Positions 22,001-33,834 of a stretch of 64,000 bases of DNA are shown here, piece after piece; the first letter of the stretch is position 1; every line of letters begins with the position of its first letter. The DNA is from Pseudo-nitzschia pungens (taxonomy: Eukaryota; Bacillariophyta; Bacillariophyceae; Bacillariales; Bacillariaceae). Location: assembly GCA_037355855.1 (NCBI GenBank), contig CM074762.1, positions 5,394,001 to 5,458,000 of the forward strand, written 5' to 3'. Below the pieces are notes generated by a model. It saw only the letters and a program-made list of their open reading frames with translations. It searched no databases and was not told the DNA's origin. The position numbers and the translations under genes were made by a program.

Positions 22001-25000
22001 CACCGCCTTCTCTCGTTCCTCTCGCTGAACAGAAAGATCGTTGGTGAGCTCGGTGATCATTTCTGTTCGCTTGGACATTTCGGAGTTCACGCGCTGTAAT
22101 TCTTCGTTGAGTTTCGCCATCTCGTCGTCGTGCAACTTGCTGGCCGCCTTTGAGGCTTCGGTGACATCGGAAACAGTTTTCTCGTTGTCCTTAGCCAGTT
22201 TCTCGTAGGTCGCAGCTCGCTTCTTCCAAGTTTCGGTTTCCTTCTTGGCACCCTCCAAATCGGTGGTGATCGATTCCAATTTGGTACGGAGTTCGTTTTC
22301 GACATCTGGTTCGTTCTCTCCTCCCGTTTCCCCCAGCTTCTTTTTGGCCGCCCGGAGTTGGCCCTCCAAGAGAGAAGACTTCTTGGTTGCAGCATCGGCT
22401 TTTTTGATGGCGGCAAGGGACTCCTTTTTCGCGTCGAGAGCCTCCTTGGCGGCCTTGGCACGAATGCCCTCCAGTTGCTTGACCTGCAGCTCGTGATCGG
22501 CAACGTTTTCTTTGAGGGATTGGAGATCGGCCTCGTGTTTCTTTTCGGCAAGTGCCAGCTTCTCCTTCAGTGCGGTTGCCTCGAGTTTGTACGCTTCCAT
22601 GTCGGCGTTGTTTTTCATCATCAAGGACGACTCGATGCGTTGGACACCATCCAAGACAGCCCCCTGCCTGGCAAGCTCGATTCGGAGCTGAGCCGACTCT
22701 TCCGAGACCCGTCTTTCGGCCGCCTTGGCGGATTCGGCCTCCGCTTGGGCAAGCATCAACTTCGATTGTGCTTGTCGGAGTTGATCCTCCATTTTGGAAC
22801 GTTCCGTGTTGGCCTTTACAATGGATTGTTCGAGGTCTGTGTTCAGGGTCATGATTCGGTTCTTGGACGCCGTCACATTCTTGATCTCTTCTTTGTTCCG
22901 TAGCTGTGCGTCTTCGAGCAATTCGACCTTTTCTTTGAAAAAGTCCGCTTCCGCTTTGCTTCGTGCCACGGCAGCCGCGTTCTTGTCCATTTCGTTCTTC
23001 AACTTGTCGATCGATTTGGTCAGTTCGTCATTGAGCATTTCGTATCGCAGAAGGCGCTCCGAGGCAGTCTCTTGGTCTCTGATCATCACGTCCAATTTCG
23101 CCTGTGCCTCCGCATGCTCGGTGATAAGTTTTTGGTGCTTGGCCTCCAGGGCCTTGGTGCGTTCCGACTGTCCCCTTACGATTGCGAGAGCATCGTTCTC
23201 GTCTTCCCCGGCTCCGAGCAAATTGGTGTCTTGTTTGTTCAAGAGCACACGATACAAATCGCGCTGCTGTACGATTTTGTCCACCATGGATTCCTCGCGC
23301 TTTCGTTGCTCCTCCAACGACGCATTTACCGCTTTCAGGTCTTGGATTTCTTGGTGAAGGTCGTCCTGTTGCGAGATCGTGGTCTCTAATTCTTTCACCT
23401 TTGCCGTCAGGGCGTTGTATTCCTTCATCAATCGGGTGTTGGCCGCTCCCATTTGCGAAACAGTCAATGCGACGTTGGGATCGGACGTCCCCGAACCGCT
23501 GTTGGCAATGAGCATGTCCCGGACCTGCTTTGCCAGTATTTTGGCTTCTTCCGTCAAATCCTTGTTTTCTTTCTTCAATCGGTTGACCTCGTCCTCCATC
23601 ATGTCGGACTCGTTGCGGATCGCTGACGCCTCGTCCAACGCATTTTCCAAGCGCGATTGCAGTTCCTTTTGTCGTTGGAGGGCCAGTTCGTATTCTTTTC
23701 GCTGTCGGAGCAAGAACGGAGCATTGGCTTCTATCTCTTGTTCGATGCGTGTGACCCGTATTTCCGCCTTTTTGCGTCGAATCACCTCGGCGTGCAGTGC
23801 ATCTTCGGCCTTTGCCACGCGGCCATAGAGATCCGTCATGCTGATGGGTTCGTCCGTGGTATCGGCGGGGGCATTCGTCAATCGTGGGGGAGCTGTCACC
23901 GTCTCTGGAGCGTCTTCGACCAGCATCAACCCATCTTCCGCCCGTTGACAACGGCGGTTCACGGCTTCGATTTCTTCCTTCATCGAAAGGATTCGGTTCT
24001 CGTATTCATCGGCTTGGGCCTTGAGATTTCGCTGGGCGAGTTCCTGGAACTCGATTTCGCGTTCCTTCCACCGGGCCTCGTCCTCGGTCTCGGCCTGCTG
24101 TGCCAGAAGCTTCATGGAAGTCACTTGTTGCGCGAGTGCGTCGTGTTTCTGCTTCATCCGGATCAATTGCTCCTTTTGCAACTCGACCAATCGCCGCGAG
24201 GCCGTCAGTTCCTGTTCCGAATCGAGCTTGACGTCGCTGGCCTCTTGCTTGGCTTCCAAGACCTGCCGCGACAATCCCTCTGCTTTGCTCTGGATTCTCT
24301 CCAGCTGCCCCCGAAGCTGCTTCGCTTCGATGACCAGTTCGTCTCGCTCGGACTGGGCGGCGTCCACGCTGGCCCTGGCCCGGGCGGATTCCAGGGCCGA
24401 CTTCGATTTCAGTGCCGACAGGTCCTCGGATTTTCGGGTGAGTTCTCCTTCCAGCCAGGTGGAATGCGTTCGAAGGTTGTCGTTTTCCGTTTCGAGTCGC
24501 TGACTTTTGAATTGAAGGGGCAAAATGGATGAGTCATCGAGTTTGGCTTTGGCTTCGTTTTCGGCGAGTTGCTTTTGGTACGACATGTTTGATTTGGCAA
24601 GCCGACTGTTATCGTGTACGAGAAAAAAACAATGTCGAATCGATGCAATCGATGCACGGCATTGAATGCGGTTGTCGTGTGTTTCATTCGATACGAGCCG
24701 ATGTGAGCGAGTGAGCGAGTGAGTGAGTAATGAGAAACGAAACGAAACGAAACGAAACGAATGAATCCAGCGGATGAAATGTTTGGTTTCGAAGCAATGC
24801 AATATTGTCGCATTCGGAATTCGGGATTCGGGATGGATTCATTCATCATGAGTTGCGGTCAAAAGTCGACATTGACGAGAAACAGAAAGAGATGGGTTAG
24901 ATTGGTGTTTCATCGAGAAAAGAACACAACTAGTCGTGAGGACCGATGAATGAATTCGGGGCGTTCCTCCAATGACAGAACAGCTGTATCCATAATCCAC

Positions 25001-25531
25001 AATCCACATTCTCCGCGACATCCAAATACGCTGCAGCGTCTCGCACCTTATTTCTTCTCGCAACTGGTCCGACTCGGCCAGGGTTCGATCCGCCCGCTCC
25101 TTTTCCGTTTGGACCGATTCCTTGGCAATCTCAGCCTCCTTGGTTATCTCCCGCATCTTCTTGGAGAGAAGGTCTTTGCTCTCCTTCTCGCTCCTCAAAT
25201 TGGCTTCGAGGCCCTGGATCGTGTCCCGGGACGTCTCGAGGCTCGACTCGGCGTCTTCGGCCCGTCGGCGGAACTGCTGGAGTTCTTCCTTTTGTTTTGC
25301 GGCCCTCGTTTCCATGTCGTCCAGATGTGACTGCAACACCATTCGGGAGGATGCTTCTCGGGCTAGATCCCAGGTGCTCGGCTCGTCATCGTCGTCATCG
25401 TCGTCGTCCGCGGTTGTCGTTTCCATCGCGACGGCGTCTGCTGCTGCTGCTGCTTCTTCTTCTTCCGCACCGGCTGCACCCGATTCCTCTTCGTTCCTAG
25501 GTTGCTCTCGATGTTCTTCGGAAGATGACAT
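19094..25531 (-). CDS. TPR/Mlp1-type nuclear basket nucleoporin (one intron)
   Basis: Two exons: 25531-25047 (161 codons plus two bases) and 24605-19094, joined in phase 2 (AG|T, Ser) over a 441-bp intron with GTGCGA donor and a T-rich ...cgataacag acceptor; product 1998 residues. An acidic N-terminus (EEEE, poly-Asp) is followed by about 1400 residues of near-continuous coiled coil, then a Thr/Ala/Lys-rich linker. The last 250 residues carry FG-type repeats (SIFGGG, STFGSGFG, GAFGSG, TFGKGSAFGSG, LFGTS, FSFGTS, PLFGATT) and an acidic end. This order, with length near that of human TPR and yeast Mlp1, marks the filament protein of the nuclear pore basket, acting in mRNA export surveillance and chromatin tethering. 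Unusually, the FG repeats sit on the TPR-like chain itself. A general coiled-coil protein with FG tail is the fallback reading. Confidence 0.8.
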
Positions 25532-26953
25532 GATGATGATGATGATGCTATTCGTTGGAGTGAAAGCGGCACAACCAGTAATCTCTCAAATGGTTTGTCA
25601 ATTTCCAGTTTTCAGTTTCCGTTCGCTTCTTTGTCCGTCAACGAATGGATTCCGATGGATTTCAGATGGATTTTTTTTTGATGCCACGAACAAAAAATAA
25701 TAATAGTAGTAATACTATCTCGATCGAATAATTATTTGCTCTGCCGGCAGATAGAATTTCACCAAACGGTTTCCTCTCGATCGATGATTTGGATGGGTGA
25801 TTCTCTCAACAAAATGACAACCAACTGGATTACTACTACTATTACTTTCACTGCCACTGCCTCCCCGCTGTGGTGTTGTGGACTGCTGGATGAGGGGATG
25901 TCATGCGATGCGATGCGATGCGATGCGATGCGAAGCGATGCAGTGTGAAACGTCGTGCTAAAAGCTTTGGTGTGACAGGTACACGTACCTGGTACCCGTA
26001 AAAATCCTACGAGTAAGTAGTAAGGTTACCAAGGACAACGGCGCGTGTGTTCCGGCACGAGTGCTTGGTACGAACCAACCACGAAAGGTTAGCCGAGCCG
26101 ATATCCTCGTATGGTAATTCCGTACCGTAATTACCGTACGGTAACCTTATTCCGAGTAAGATTACCGACTGCTTGGTTTGTACCGTACGGTACATGTAAA
26201 TCTTACGGGGGACTTGCCAGTACGAGTAAGGTTAAGATGATTATTACTTATTTTTTGGCTCACACTCATGCGTTAGCTACGAAGGGTGTCGACGGACAGA
26301 CGGGAGAAGGTAAGTTGAGCATGTTCACAACCACAGCAGCAACAACAGCAGGAAGTTCCTCTGTAGCAAAGCGCTAGGAAGCAGTGAGCTCATAAACTTC
26401 ACTGAAGACCAAGTGTGTTGGACTTCTCCCCCTTCCTTGAGTGACTAAGTCAGTGAAAGAATTACCATAGACAGGAACAAAGCGCGCCCTAATCAGGTTG
26501 TAGTAGCCAGCAGCTACTAAGAAGTCTATTTTCGTTGACCATTTGCTGCTGTCCCCGCATCCGCTCCACCATGCCCACTGATCCTTTTGATTTTTCTGTG
26601 GCTTTGGGCATGGACCTCCATGCTCCTTCTCTTGCGGCGCAGGGCTCTCCCGCTGCAACGGGATCCCCCTCTAGTGCGGGTAAGTCCGGGGGGCGGGGGT
26701 TTGTTGTTGTTTAGTTTACGCCTTTTAACCCTCTCTGGGCAAAGAGATTAGACTCAGGTCACACACTTTCGAAACCATGGAGGACGTCCAGGCATGGATC
26801 ACAGCTCACGCGTACACACCGGACAAAGCGTACTACTTGTTCGTGGATCCCCATTCGCTGCTCTCATTGGCGCTAAACAATTCCCAATTGTGTACAAAAT
26901 TATTCTTGGTGTTGGAACCACACTTACTACAACAACAACTACTACTACTACTA
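25532..26953. other. Spacer with motif cluster and a possible retroelement remnant
   Basis: Upstream of the TPR-like gene: (ATG)n at 25529-25546, (GATGC)n at about 25903-25932, and a cluster of ACCGTACGGT and GTAACCTTA motifs (25980-26235). The segment 26370-26880 differs in character and is listed separately as a gag-like remnant. Confidence 0.45.
26571..26882 (+). pseudogene. Possible decayed retroelement gag-like fragment
   Basis: From an ATG at 26571 the frame reads a plausible protein start (MPTDPFDFSVALGMDL) to a TAG at 26712. The same frame then continues FTPFNPLWAKRLDSG, and a second frame picks up HTFETMEDVQAWITAH and YLFVDPHSLLSLAL from about 26766 to 26880. Two plausible protein pieces separated by a stop and a frame change suggest a broken gene. 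The wording recalls the start of diatom LTR-retrotransposon gag proteins, but this is from memory and unverified. It abuts the 3' end of the ABC1 kinase gene. It may instead be chance coding. Confidence 0.25.
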
Positions 26954-29900
26954 CTAGTATCTTCTGCGCTCGTCGTTGGTTCGGTTGCCGCTGCCCCGAT
27001 TGTTGCCGTCCGCAACAACGGGCAGGGTGGAGGGAGCCCGCCATCCGAGCTCGTCAAACACGATTCCGAGCAGCCGCCGCCGGGCGACGCCGTCCCCGCT
27101 CAGGTGGTTCACGGTCAGCGCGATCGCCACTTGCTCCTCGGGGACGGCCAGAACGACGCTGCCCCCGAAGCCCGCGTGCCCGATCGATACCGCGGTATCG
27201 CCACCGGCGAGCTCGAACTCGTGGAGCTGAAATCCGAGTCCGAAGGGCGACCGGGAATCGCTCAGCATGGCGTCGTTCCGCATCGACGACGACGACGACG
27301 ACGATGCTTCCGGCATTCGGAGGGGCGTCCGCGCTTCCTCCACGACTCGCGGGGTCAGGATCGGATCCACGGGGCGAATGATCGCGTGAAAGAACAATGC
27401 CAGGGACTCGGCCGAGGCGTGTCCGTTCGCCGAGGGAAGCTTGGCCTCCCGGACCTTTCTCATGTTGAAGACGGACGGGTTCATGAGGTGTTGCATCCCG
27501 CGATACTTGGCCAGCATTTGCTTGGCGTTCTTCCGTCGGTCTCGCTCTTCGTCGTCGACCGCGTCGTCGTCGTCGTCTTTGTCGTTCGCTTCTCGCTCCC
27601 CGCGACCGTGCGGGGCCGTCTCCTTCGTCTCTCGTCCGGAGCGCGGTTGTTCGTCGTCGTCGTCGCTCGGTGGTTCCTCCTGCCGCGAGATTCCGCGACG
27701 ACGATCGACCGAAAGCACCGCCAATTCCCGTTCGTGCCGCACGTCTTTCGAGATCCCGGCCAGAAACAACCGGTGCCCTCCGTTGTTGTTGTTGTTGTTG
27801 TTGTTGTTTGTGGTTCCTTTACCGTTTTCGCTCGAGAGCGAGCTTTCGATTCCGGAATCCTCTCCTTTTCGCCGAGGAAAGATTTCTTCCAGCAATGCCT
27901 CGTACGGTTGGTTCGTCACCGCCTCGATCAGGCCCCCCACCAGCCACGCAAAGGTGAGGGCGTGGTACCGAGTGGCCTCCCCCGGAACGTGGCTCGGCCT
28001 GGCGTCCCTCGCCACGAATTCGACCATCCCCGACCAATCCAGCAGCGCGTCGAGGGTCGCGTTTTCCGGATAGGAGTCCCAGAGGCCCGACCGGTGGGTG
28101 AGCAGGTGCCGCACGGTGACCTCCGGCTTGCTTGCAAAGGCGGGCCAGTACTTGCGCACCGGATCGTCGAGGCTCTCGATCCTCCCTTCCTGCCAGAGGC
28201 GGAGGAGGCCCACCGCCAGGACCCCCTTGGACACCGAAAAGACGTTGAAGAGCGTGGTGCGGGTCACGGGTCTCGGATTGGCGACCCCGATCGTTCCCGC
28301 GGCAATGTTGGCCAGCGCTTTTCCGTCCTTGAGAACGCAGAGCTGCAACCCGACCACGTGTCCGTCTTTCTCGAGCTCGACCAGGGCCTCCGAGAGTCGT
28401 TGCTCGAGCCGGCTTCTGCTTCTGCTGCCACCAGTGGTTTCGTGGTCGTGCACGAGGGACGTGGCGTGCTCGGAAAGCGGCACCGCGGCCCTGAGGGTCT
28501 CCCGGGCGGTCTCGGCCATGGTTTGGAGGTACGGGTACCGCACCTCCAGCTGCGAGCAGAGTCCCCGCAGCATGTTGGTGACCCGGCCGAAAAAGACCAG
28601 CTCGGACGGCCAGGCCTCGATCGGGTTGCGGCGTTTCTGGCCCTTTCGCAGTCCCTCCTCGGTCCTGCGGGCCTCCGCGCGGCGGCGGTAGTCGGCGGTC
28701 TTTCGCTTGGAGGCCTCCCGGGCCATGGATTGCGGGACGGTGTCGCCGAAACCCCGCCGCATCGCGGCCATGTCCTCGAGGGGATCGTCGTAGGCGTTCT
28801 GGCGGCGCTTGAATCCCATCTCGTCAAAGCTGGTGAGGAGGCCGTCGACGTCCATCTCGTGCGACGCGTGCATCAGCCTGGCAAAGGCGAGCTTCATGGG
28901 CGGATCCAGCCGCTTGGTGAGTCCAAAATCCAGCAGCACCGGGACCGAGGCGTCCCTCCGGTTCGGAGCGGTGGACACCAGAATGTTGGCGCCGTGCGGA
29001 TCGGCGTTGAAGAGACCGCCGACGTGCATCTGCAACGCCCAGGCCCGGCAGATTCGCTTGAGCAGCAGCTCCCGGTCGACGCCGTGCTTGTCCATCGATT
29101 CGGTGTCCTTGACGGGAAATCCCTCGCAAAAGTCCATGACCAGGAGCTTTTCCGTCACGAGGCCGTCGACGGTTTCGGGGACGATGGCGGTGGCGCGGTT
29201 CTCGAAGAGCATCCCGCGGACCTCCGCCATGTTCTCGGCCTCGGTGCGAAAGTCCAGTTCCTTGCGGACCTCCTTGTTGTACTCTTTGATCACGGGACCA
29301 AAGTCGAGGTCCGGGTCCGATCGGGCCAGCAATCCCAGAATGACGCGGAGGTTTTCCATGTCCTGCAGCATGAGCGAGGCGACTCCCCGGTGCTGGACCT
29401 TGAGGACGACCTGGCGGGGGACGTTGCGAGGAGTGTTACCGGCATCTGTATTCGTATTTGTATTTGTATTTGTGTTTGTATTCGTATTTGTATTTGTGTT
29501 TGTGTTTGGATTGGTAGTGTTTTGGTCGTCCGCAGCGTCACCACCACTGCCACTACCACTGCCACTACGACCACTGCCACTACCATCCTCGGTGGCAAAC
29601 AGCGTGGCCCGGTGCACCTGCGCCAGAGAAGCCGTCGAGAGGGGCTCGGGATCGATCGACTCGATTCTGGCCAGGGCGTCCCCGTCGAGTTCCTCCCGGA
29701 TGGTCGACAAGATTTCGTCGAGCGGCTTGGGAGGCATGGCGTCCTGAAGCTCGGCCAGCGCCACCAGATATTCCGGCGGCATGACGTCGGCCCGGGTGCT
29801 CAGGTACTGGCCCACCTTGACCCAGAAGCCGGCCAGGCCCTTGATCCGCGCCAGCAGCCGGGAGGCGTTGCGCTCGTGGACGTTTGACCAGAGGGCCAGC

Positions 29901-30487
29901 ACGTCCGGGTGATCGTCGAGGTCGTTGTCCTTATTGTTGTTGTTGTTGTTGTTGTTGTTGTGGTTGCCGTCGCGTGCCGTGTCGGTTTCCAACGAGGACA
30001 GGCGACGCTTGAGCCGCTTGGCGCGGTAGCCGGCCCACTTGTAGTCGACAAAGACTCGAAAGGCCACCCAAAAGACGGTGCACCGGCGCACGAGTTTTTC
30101 GGCAAGGGAGGGTTCGCGGTCGCTGCTTCGGGGTTTGGGCGTCAGAGAGGACGCGAGGAGCGAGTGCGTCTGTGTCTGTGCCTGTCTCTGCTGCTGCTGT
30201 TGTTGCTGTTGTTGCTGTTGCGAAGCCGGTTCGCTCGGGTCGAACACTTCTCGCATTGGTTTTGCGGTGGTCGTCGTTGTTCCATTGGTAAGATTGCACA
30301 TGGTTGCGGTGTCCGAGACAACGGCGGACAGAGAAGCCTCGGGGTGCGATCCGTGCCGGATAGTTCCGAGGGAAGAAGCTCCCACCGAGGAACGGAATGA
30401 AAATCCGGCGACTGCCGGAACAACGAGGAGAACAGGAACAAGAAGAAGCAGATCGGCAATCGATATTCGCCTTTCTCCTCGTCGCAT
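26954..30487 (-). CDS. Plastid ABC1/UbiB-type atypical kinase fused to a serine beta-lactamase-like domain
   Basis: The first ATG is at 30487, giving 1177 residues. A hydrophobic leader (LLLLVPVLLVVPAVAG-FSF) fits a bipartite plastid presequence. The ABC1/ADCK region (about 150-560) shows KVGQYLSTRADVMPPEY (KxGQ), SLAQVHRA (Ala-rich nucleotide loop), VVLKVQH (lysine), KELDF (ExD), NADPHGANIL and LDFGLTKRL (DFG). A second domain (about 670-1160) is a class C beta-lactamase/LACTB-like serine hydrolase: S751-VS-K754 as SxxK, Y841-HA, and G-H1104-AG in the KTG position. Arabidopsis has the same domain pair in one ABC1K protein (At5g24810), so the fusion is old. ABC1 kinases regulate prenylquinone metabolism; the hydrolase substrate is unknown. 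Linkers are Gln-, Thr/Asn- and Asp-rich, including one within the kinase domain. A 1036-codon antisense frame is a shadow. Confidence 0.88.
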   Translation of the reverse strand: MRRGERRISIADLLLLVPVLLVVPAVAGFSFRSSVGASSLGTIRHGSHPEASLSAVVSDTATMCNLTNGTTTTTAKPMREVFDPSEPASQQQQQQQQQQQRQAQTQTHSLLASSLTPKPRSSDREPSLAEKLVRRCTVFWVAFRVFVDYKWAGYRAKRLKRRLSSLETDTARDGNHNNNNNNNNNKDNDLDDHPDVLALWSNVHERNASRLLARIKGLAGFWVKVGQYLSTRADVMPPEYLVALAELQDAMPPKPLDEILSTIREELDGDALARIESIDPEPLSTASLAQVHRATLFATEDGSGSGRSGSGSGSGGDAADDQNTTNPNTNTNTNTNTNTNTNTNTNTDAGNTPRNVPRQVVLKVQHRGVASLMLQDMENLRVILGLLARSDPDLDFGPVIKEYNKEVRKELDFRTEAENMAEVRGMLFENRATAIVPETVDGLVTEKLLVMDFCEGFPVKDTESMDKHGVDRELLLKRICRAWALQMHVGGLFNADPHGANILVSTAPNRRDASVPVLLDFGLTKRLDPPMKLAFARLMHASHEMDVDGLLTSFDEMGFKRRQNAYDDPLEDMAAMRRGFGDTVPQSMAREASKRKTADYRRRAEARRTEEGLRKGQKRRNPIEAWPSELVFFGRVTNMLRGLCSQLEVRYPYLQTMAETARETLRAAVPLSEHATSLVHDHETTGGSRSRSRLEQRLSEALVELEKDGHVVGLQLCVLKDGKALANIAAGTIGVANPRPVTRTTLFNVFSVSKGVLAVGLLRLWQEGRIESLDDPVRKYWPAFASKPEVTVRHLLTHRSGLWDSYPENATLDALLDWSGMVEFVARDARPSHVPGEATRYHALTFAWLVGGLIEAVTNQPYEALLEEIFPRRKGEDSGIESSLSSENGKGTTNNNNNNNNNGGHRLFLAGISKDVRHERELAVLSVDRRRGISRQEEPPSDDDDEQPRSGRETKETAPHGRGEREANDKDDDDDAVDDEERDRRKNAKQMLAKYRGMQHLMNPSVFNMRKVREAKLPSANGHASAESLALFFHAIIRPVDPILTPRVVEEARTPLRMPEASSSSSSSMRNDAMLSDSRSPFGLGFQLHEFELAGGDTAVSIGHAGFGGSVVLAVPEEQVAIALTVNHLSGDGVARRRLLGIVFDELGWRAPSTLPVVADGNNRGSGNRTNDERRRY

Positions 30488-32023
30488 GTTCTGCGAAACG
30501 ACTGAATGAATGAATGTATCAATCAATCAATCAATCAATCGATCGATAAACGAATCAATCAATCAATGAATCAATCGGGGTTGCAATAAGGTACCAGTAA
30601 TTGTAATTACGACTACTTGTACCCTCTCCGATCAATCATCCGCGATGCGATCGAGGATCGAGTTCTTTCGTTCCAACAAGTTCTTTGTGCTGATTTGCTG
30701 ACTTGGTGGGAATGGTACGATACGGTACGGTACATTACGTACGGTAACCTTAGTGTGACCGCGTCGCTTGCCTCATTTTTCTCGTCGCAGATTGAGATGA
30801 TGATGATTGATGATTGATGATTCATTCCTTCATCATTTTTAAGTTTTAAAAAATCGTTCGTTCATTCCTTCGGAACCGAGATTGTGTATACTTTTTCTTG
30901 TTGTCCATGATGCAAGGGGAACCACCAGATTGATGAGATGAGATGAGATGAGATGAGATTATTGATTGATTCGACTCATTCAATCATTCATTCATTCATT
31001 CGTGATTGAGGTGATGCGTAAGGTTTTGAAAAAGGCTTAGCATTCCCGATCCGATGATCGATGATTGAGATGAGTGATCAGTGATCAGAGATGAGTGATG
31101 AGTAAGGTTAAGGTTCCCGTAACCTTAGCGATAATGATGATGGCGATGATTGTTCATGGATTCTCATTATTTTGGCTGCCGGCATTCCTGGTAGGGGCTC
31201 GTTTTCGCTGACGGCCTACCGTACCGTACAGCTACAACGTAAGGTTAAGTTACTCGCTATCACACATACCGTATTTCTATTTTTGGCTATCGTTCTTGTT
31301 TTCAAGGATGGTCTTGCGCACTGACGAAGTGAGATGGACACGCACACACGACAGATCGTCTAGGAAGAAAACCGCGACGATGTCGCAACCATACGGTACG
31401 GTAACTTACCGTCCAGTCCTAATTAATCGTTCGTGCGTGTACTGCATGGGTAATCCTTACGGAAGCGCTGATGATGCTGCGCTTGCATCCCCGAATGATG
31501 TCAACCAGGCAAAAAAAAATGGACCAAAAATGAACCCTCCGCCATCAAAAACCGTACCGTAGAAACCTGGCAAACCCAATCATCGAGTCGTTTGAACGGG
31601 CGTTGAGATCCGGCGTACGGTACGAGTACGTAGTTGAAGTACTGGAAGTGCGAGTAACTCGGGCGCAGGAATAGAAGAACTCGTACGCGTACGAATACGG
31701 TTACTAGTTACGAGTTCCAATCTAAAGAACATGGGCAACCCTCCCACCGGAGAGAAAAAAAAAAAATCCAACACGGATATCGTGCTCGAACCCTTGCGAA
31801 TCCCAACACACCCGCAACGATCACAACACTATTATCATCAACAACAACAACAACAACAACAACAACATCGGTGCACTCGTCCTCACTCGCGGACAACTTT
31901 CACGGAAGCTTTGAAACGAATTCGCTGATTCTTTGCAAGCAACATCCCATCCCAACAACCACAACAACGATACCATCCATCAATCCCTCGAATTAATTGT
32001 TCTACCAACGCGCAACCAAAACA
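30488..32023. other. Shared upstream spacer, repeat- and motif-rich
   Basis: It lies between two divergent genes. (AATC)n sits just upstream of the ABC1 kinase start (30515-30575) and (GATGA)n at about 30936-30958. ATTC/ATGA runs are common around 30800-31100. GTAAGGTTAC-type motifs appear near 30745, 31105-31130 and 31243. An (AAC)n tract precedes the ClpS gene (31840-31866). No gene seen. Confidence 0.5.
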
Positions 32024-32950
32024 ATGATCCCATCGTTTTTCTTCCGCCCCAACCTGCTCGTCGTGGCCCTCTTGCTGGCTCTCGGGCTCTTTTCGAGCAG
32101 CGAAGGATTCACGGCTCCGACAACAACAACAACAACAACGGTCCGTGTCTCTCCGAACGCTCCGTTTGCGCGATCCCCACCACTCGCTTCGCCATCGACC
32201 TCTTCCCCTCGCTTCATGTCCACCGTCACGGAGGCCCCGGCCGAGACGAAGCGGGACACCGGCGTCGAGATCCTCAAGGACCAAGACACGGAAAAGGAAC
32301 CCAAATCCGGCAAGAACGGATGGGAGGTCCAGCTCTTCAACGACCCCTACAACCACCGAACCTTTGTGGCCAAGTGCCTCTGCACCATTTGCGGGAAATC
32401 CGACACGGAATCCTACCAGATCATGATGCAGGCCCACCGGAACGGGTGAGTAATTACGAAACAAAAATTAACAACAACAACAACCACAACAACAACAACA
32501 ATGGTTGGAGAGTTTGTGTGCGTGTTTGTGTGTGTTCGCACGTGCGTGGTCGGACCCGGGTGGAATGGAACCAACGCAACGCAAAAAACGCATCACAACA
32601 CAACACAGCACAACACGGCCAGATTTTCCGGTTCGTCGAGCCTCTCGGATCGGCAACCATGTTTTGGTGGGAACGATGCAATTCAGAAGTATTTCATTAT
32701 TCCCTAGAGTTGCCGACGTTGTTTGGTTTGTGTGTCGCCTCGCTTGAGTCTGACCGTTTGTGTTGTTCTCGTTTTGCGTTGTGGTTTGGGTGTATGGATC
32801 AATGGATGGATGGATGGATGGATGGATGCATGGATGCGTCTCAGAATGGGCGTCGTCGGACGTTATCACTACGAAATTGCGGAATTGTACTACGGCTCCT
32901 TGAAGAAAGAGGGTCTGACGGTGCGAATGGTCGAAGTGGACGACGAGTAA
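32024..32950 (+). CDS. clpS: Plastid ClpS adaptor (N-recognin), one intron
   Basis: Exon 1 is 32024-32445 (140 codons plus two bases) and exon 2 is 32845-32950, joined in phase 2 (GG|A, Gly). The 399-bp intron has a GTGAGT donor and gtctcag acceptor. The product is 175 residues. I chose the ATG at 32024 over an upstream one at 31997 because it opens directly on a signal peptide (FFFRPNLLVVALLLALGLFSSSEG) followed by FTAP, the classic diatom plastid motif. The ClpS core reads LFNDPYNHRTFVAKCLCTICG, YQIMMQAHRNG | MGVVGRYHYEIAELYY and VRMVEVDDE. ClpS delivers proteins with destabilising N-terminal residues to ClpC/ClpP. The splice falls inside the conserved MMQAHRNG-GVVGR block, so both exons are essential. 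The intron contains (GGAT)n and (AAC)n repeats. Confidence 0.92.
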
Positions 32951-33834
32951 GAATGGAAGAGAAAACCACTAGGTGTGGTTTTGTCAGAGAGAGAGGAAAA
33001 AAAAAAATCCGCGGATCGTTTCCGGGATGGAAACAAAATTGCGTTGGATTGGATCGGATCGCGGCGATGACAACGGCAACGACCACGACCAAACCTGCCG
33101 CCCGCTGTTTGGAAGTGTTTTGCCATTGCAGCCGACAGATCTTTTTCTCTCCCCGAACAAACTCCAGAAAAGCTTCGTTGGCATTCGAATCGAATTCGAA
33201 ATAAAATCGAATCGAATCGAATCCAATCACAAATCATTCATTCCTTCTCCAAGGTTTTGGTTGGTTGGTTGGTTGGTTGGTTTTGCAATGGCAGACTGTT
33301 TTAGATACCGGATCGAAAACAGAGCTTTCCCACCATTGCGGTCTTCGGCTGGTTGGAGGGCCTGTACTGTACACTATTATTGACATTATGCGCATTTTCA
33401 CTCATGAAGAAGTCTCGGCTTTCCTCATATTAATAACATTTCATAAGAATAACATTCATCATTCATCGTTACACTATGAAACCCGATGTTGTCTCGAACG
33501 AAACTCTTTGTATTGGGGAACAATGAACACGCACTCCTCGCGCTAAGCCGATCGGATCGCAGCATGCGGGCCATCGAGAGAGCTCCCCAAAAAAGGCTGC
33601 AATGATTACCATTCGCGTCGGATTGGAAACCCTGGTCGTCCGATCGATCCGTCCACTCCGCGTCACCAACCACGATTGATATCGATTCCTTCGTATTGAT
33701 GCTCCGGGCCGCACCGCGGGTGCCGGTGGTTTCGTTTCGTTTTTTTTGGGGGGGGATTGGGGTTGGGGTTGGGAGTTTTCGCATATCGCATATCGCAAGT
33801 TTCGCATCGCACACCGCACACCGCACATCGCACA
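32951..33834. other. Spacer between two 3' ends
   Basis: Past the ClpS stop are (AATCG)n (33205-33222) and a (GGTT)n run (33256-33282). Near the COQ2 end there is a poly-T/poly-G tract (33739-33755) followed by GCATATCGCATATCGC and CGCACACCGCACACCGC repeats (33780-33830). No gene seen. Confidence 0.5.

Noticed and set aside
18627..24532. Several long plus-strand frames (for example 18627-19757, 19779-20639, 23657-24532)
   Set aside because: All are antisense to the TPR-like coiled-coil gene; their Leu/Phe/Ser-rich content mirrors Glu/Lys codons.
26777..29887. 1036-codon plus-strand open frame
   Set aside because: It is antisense to the ABC1 kinase/beta-lactamase gene, has no recognisable domains and is explained by GC-rich codon use on the opposite strand.
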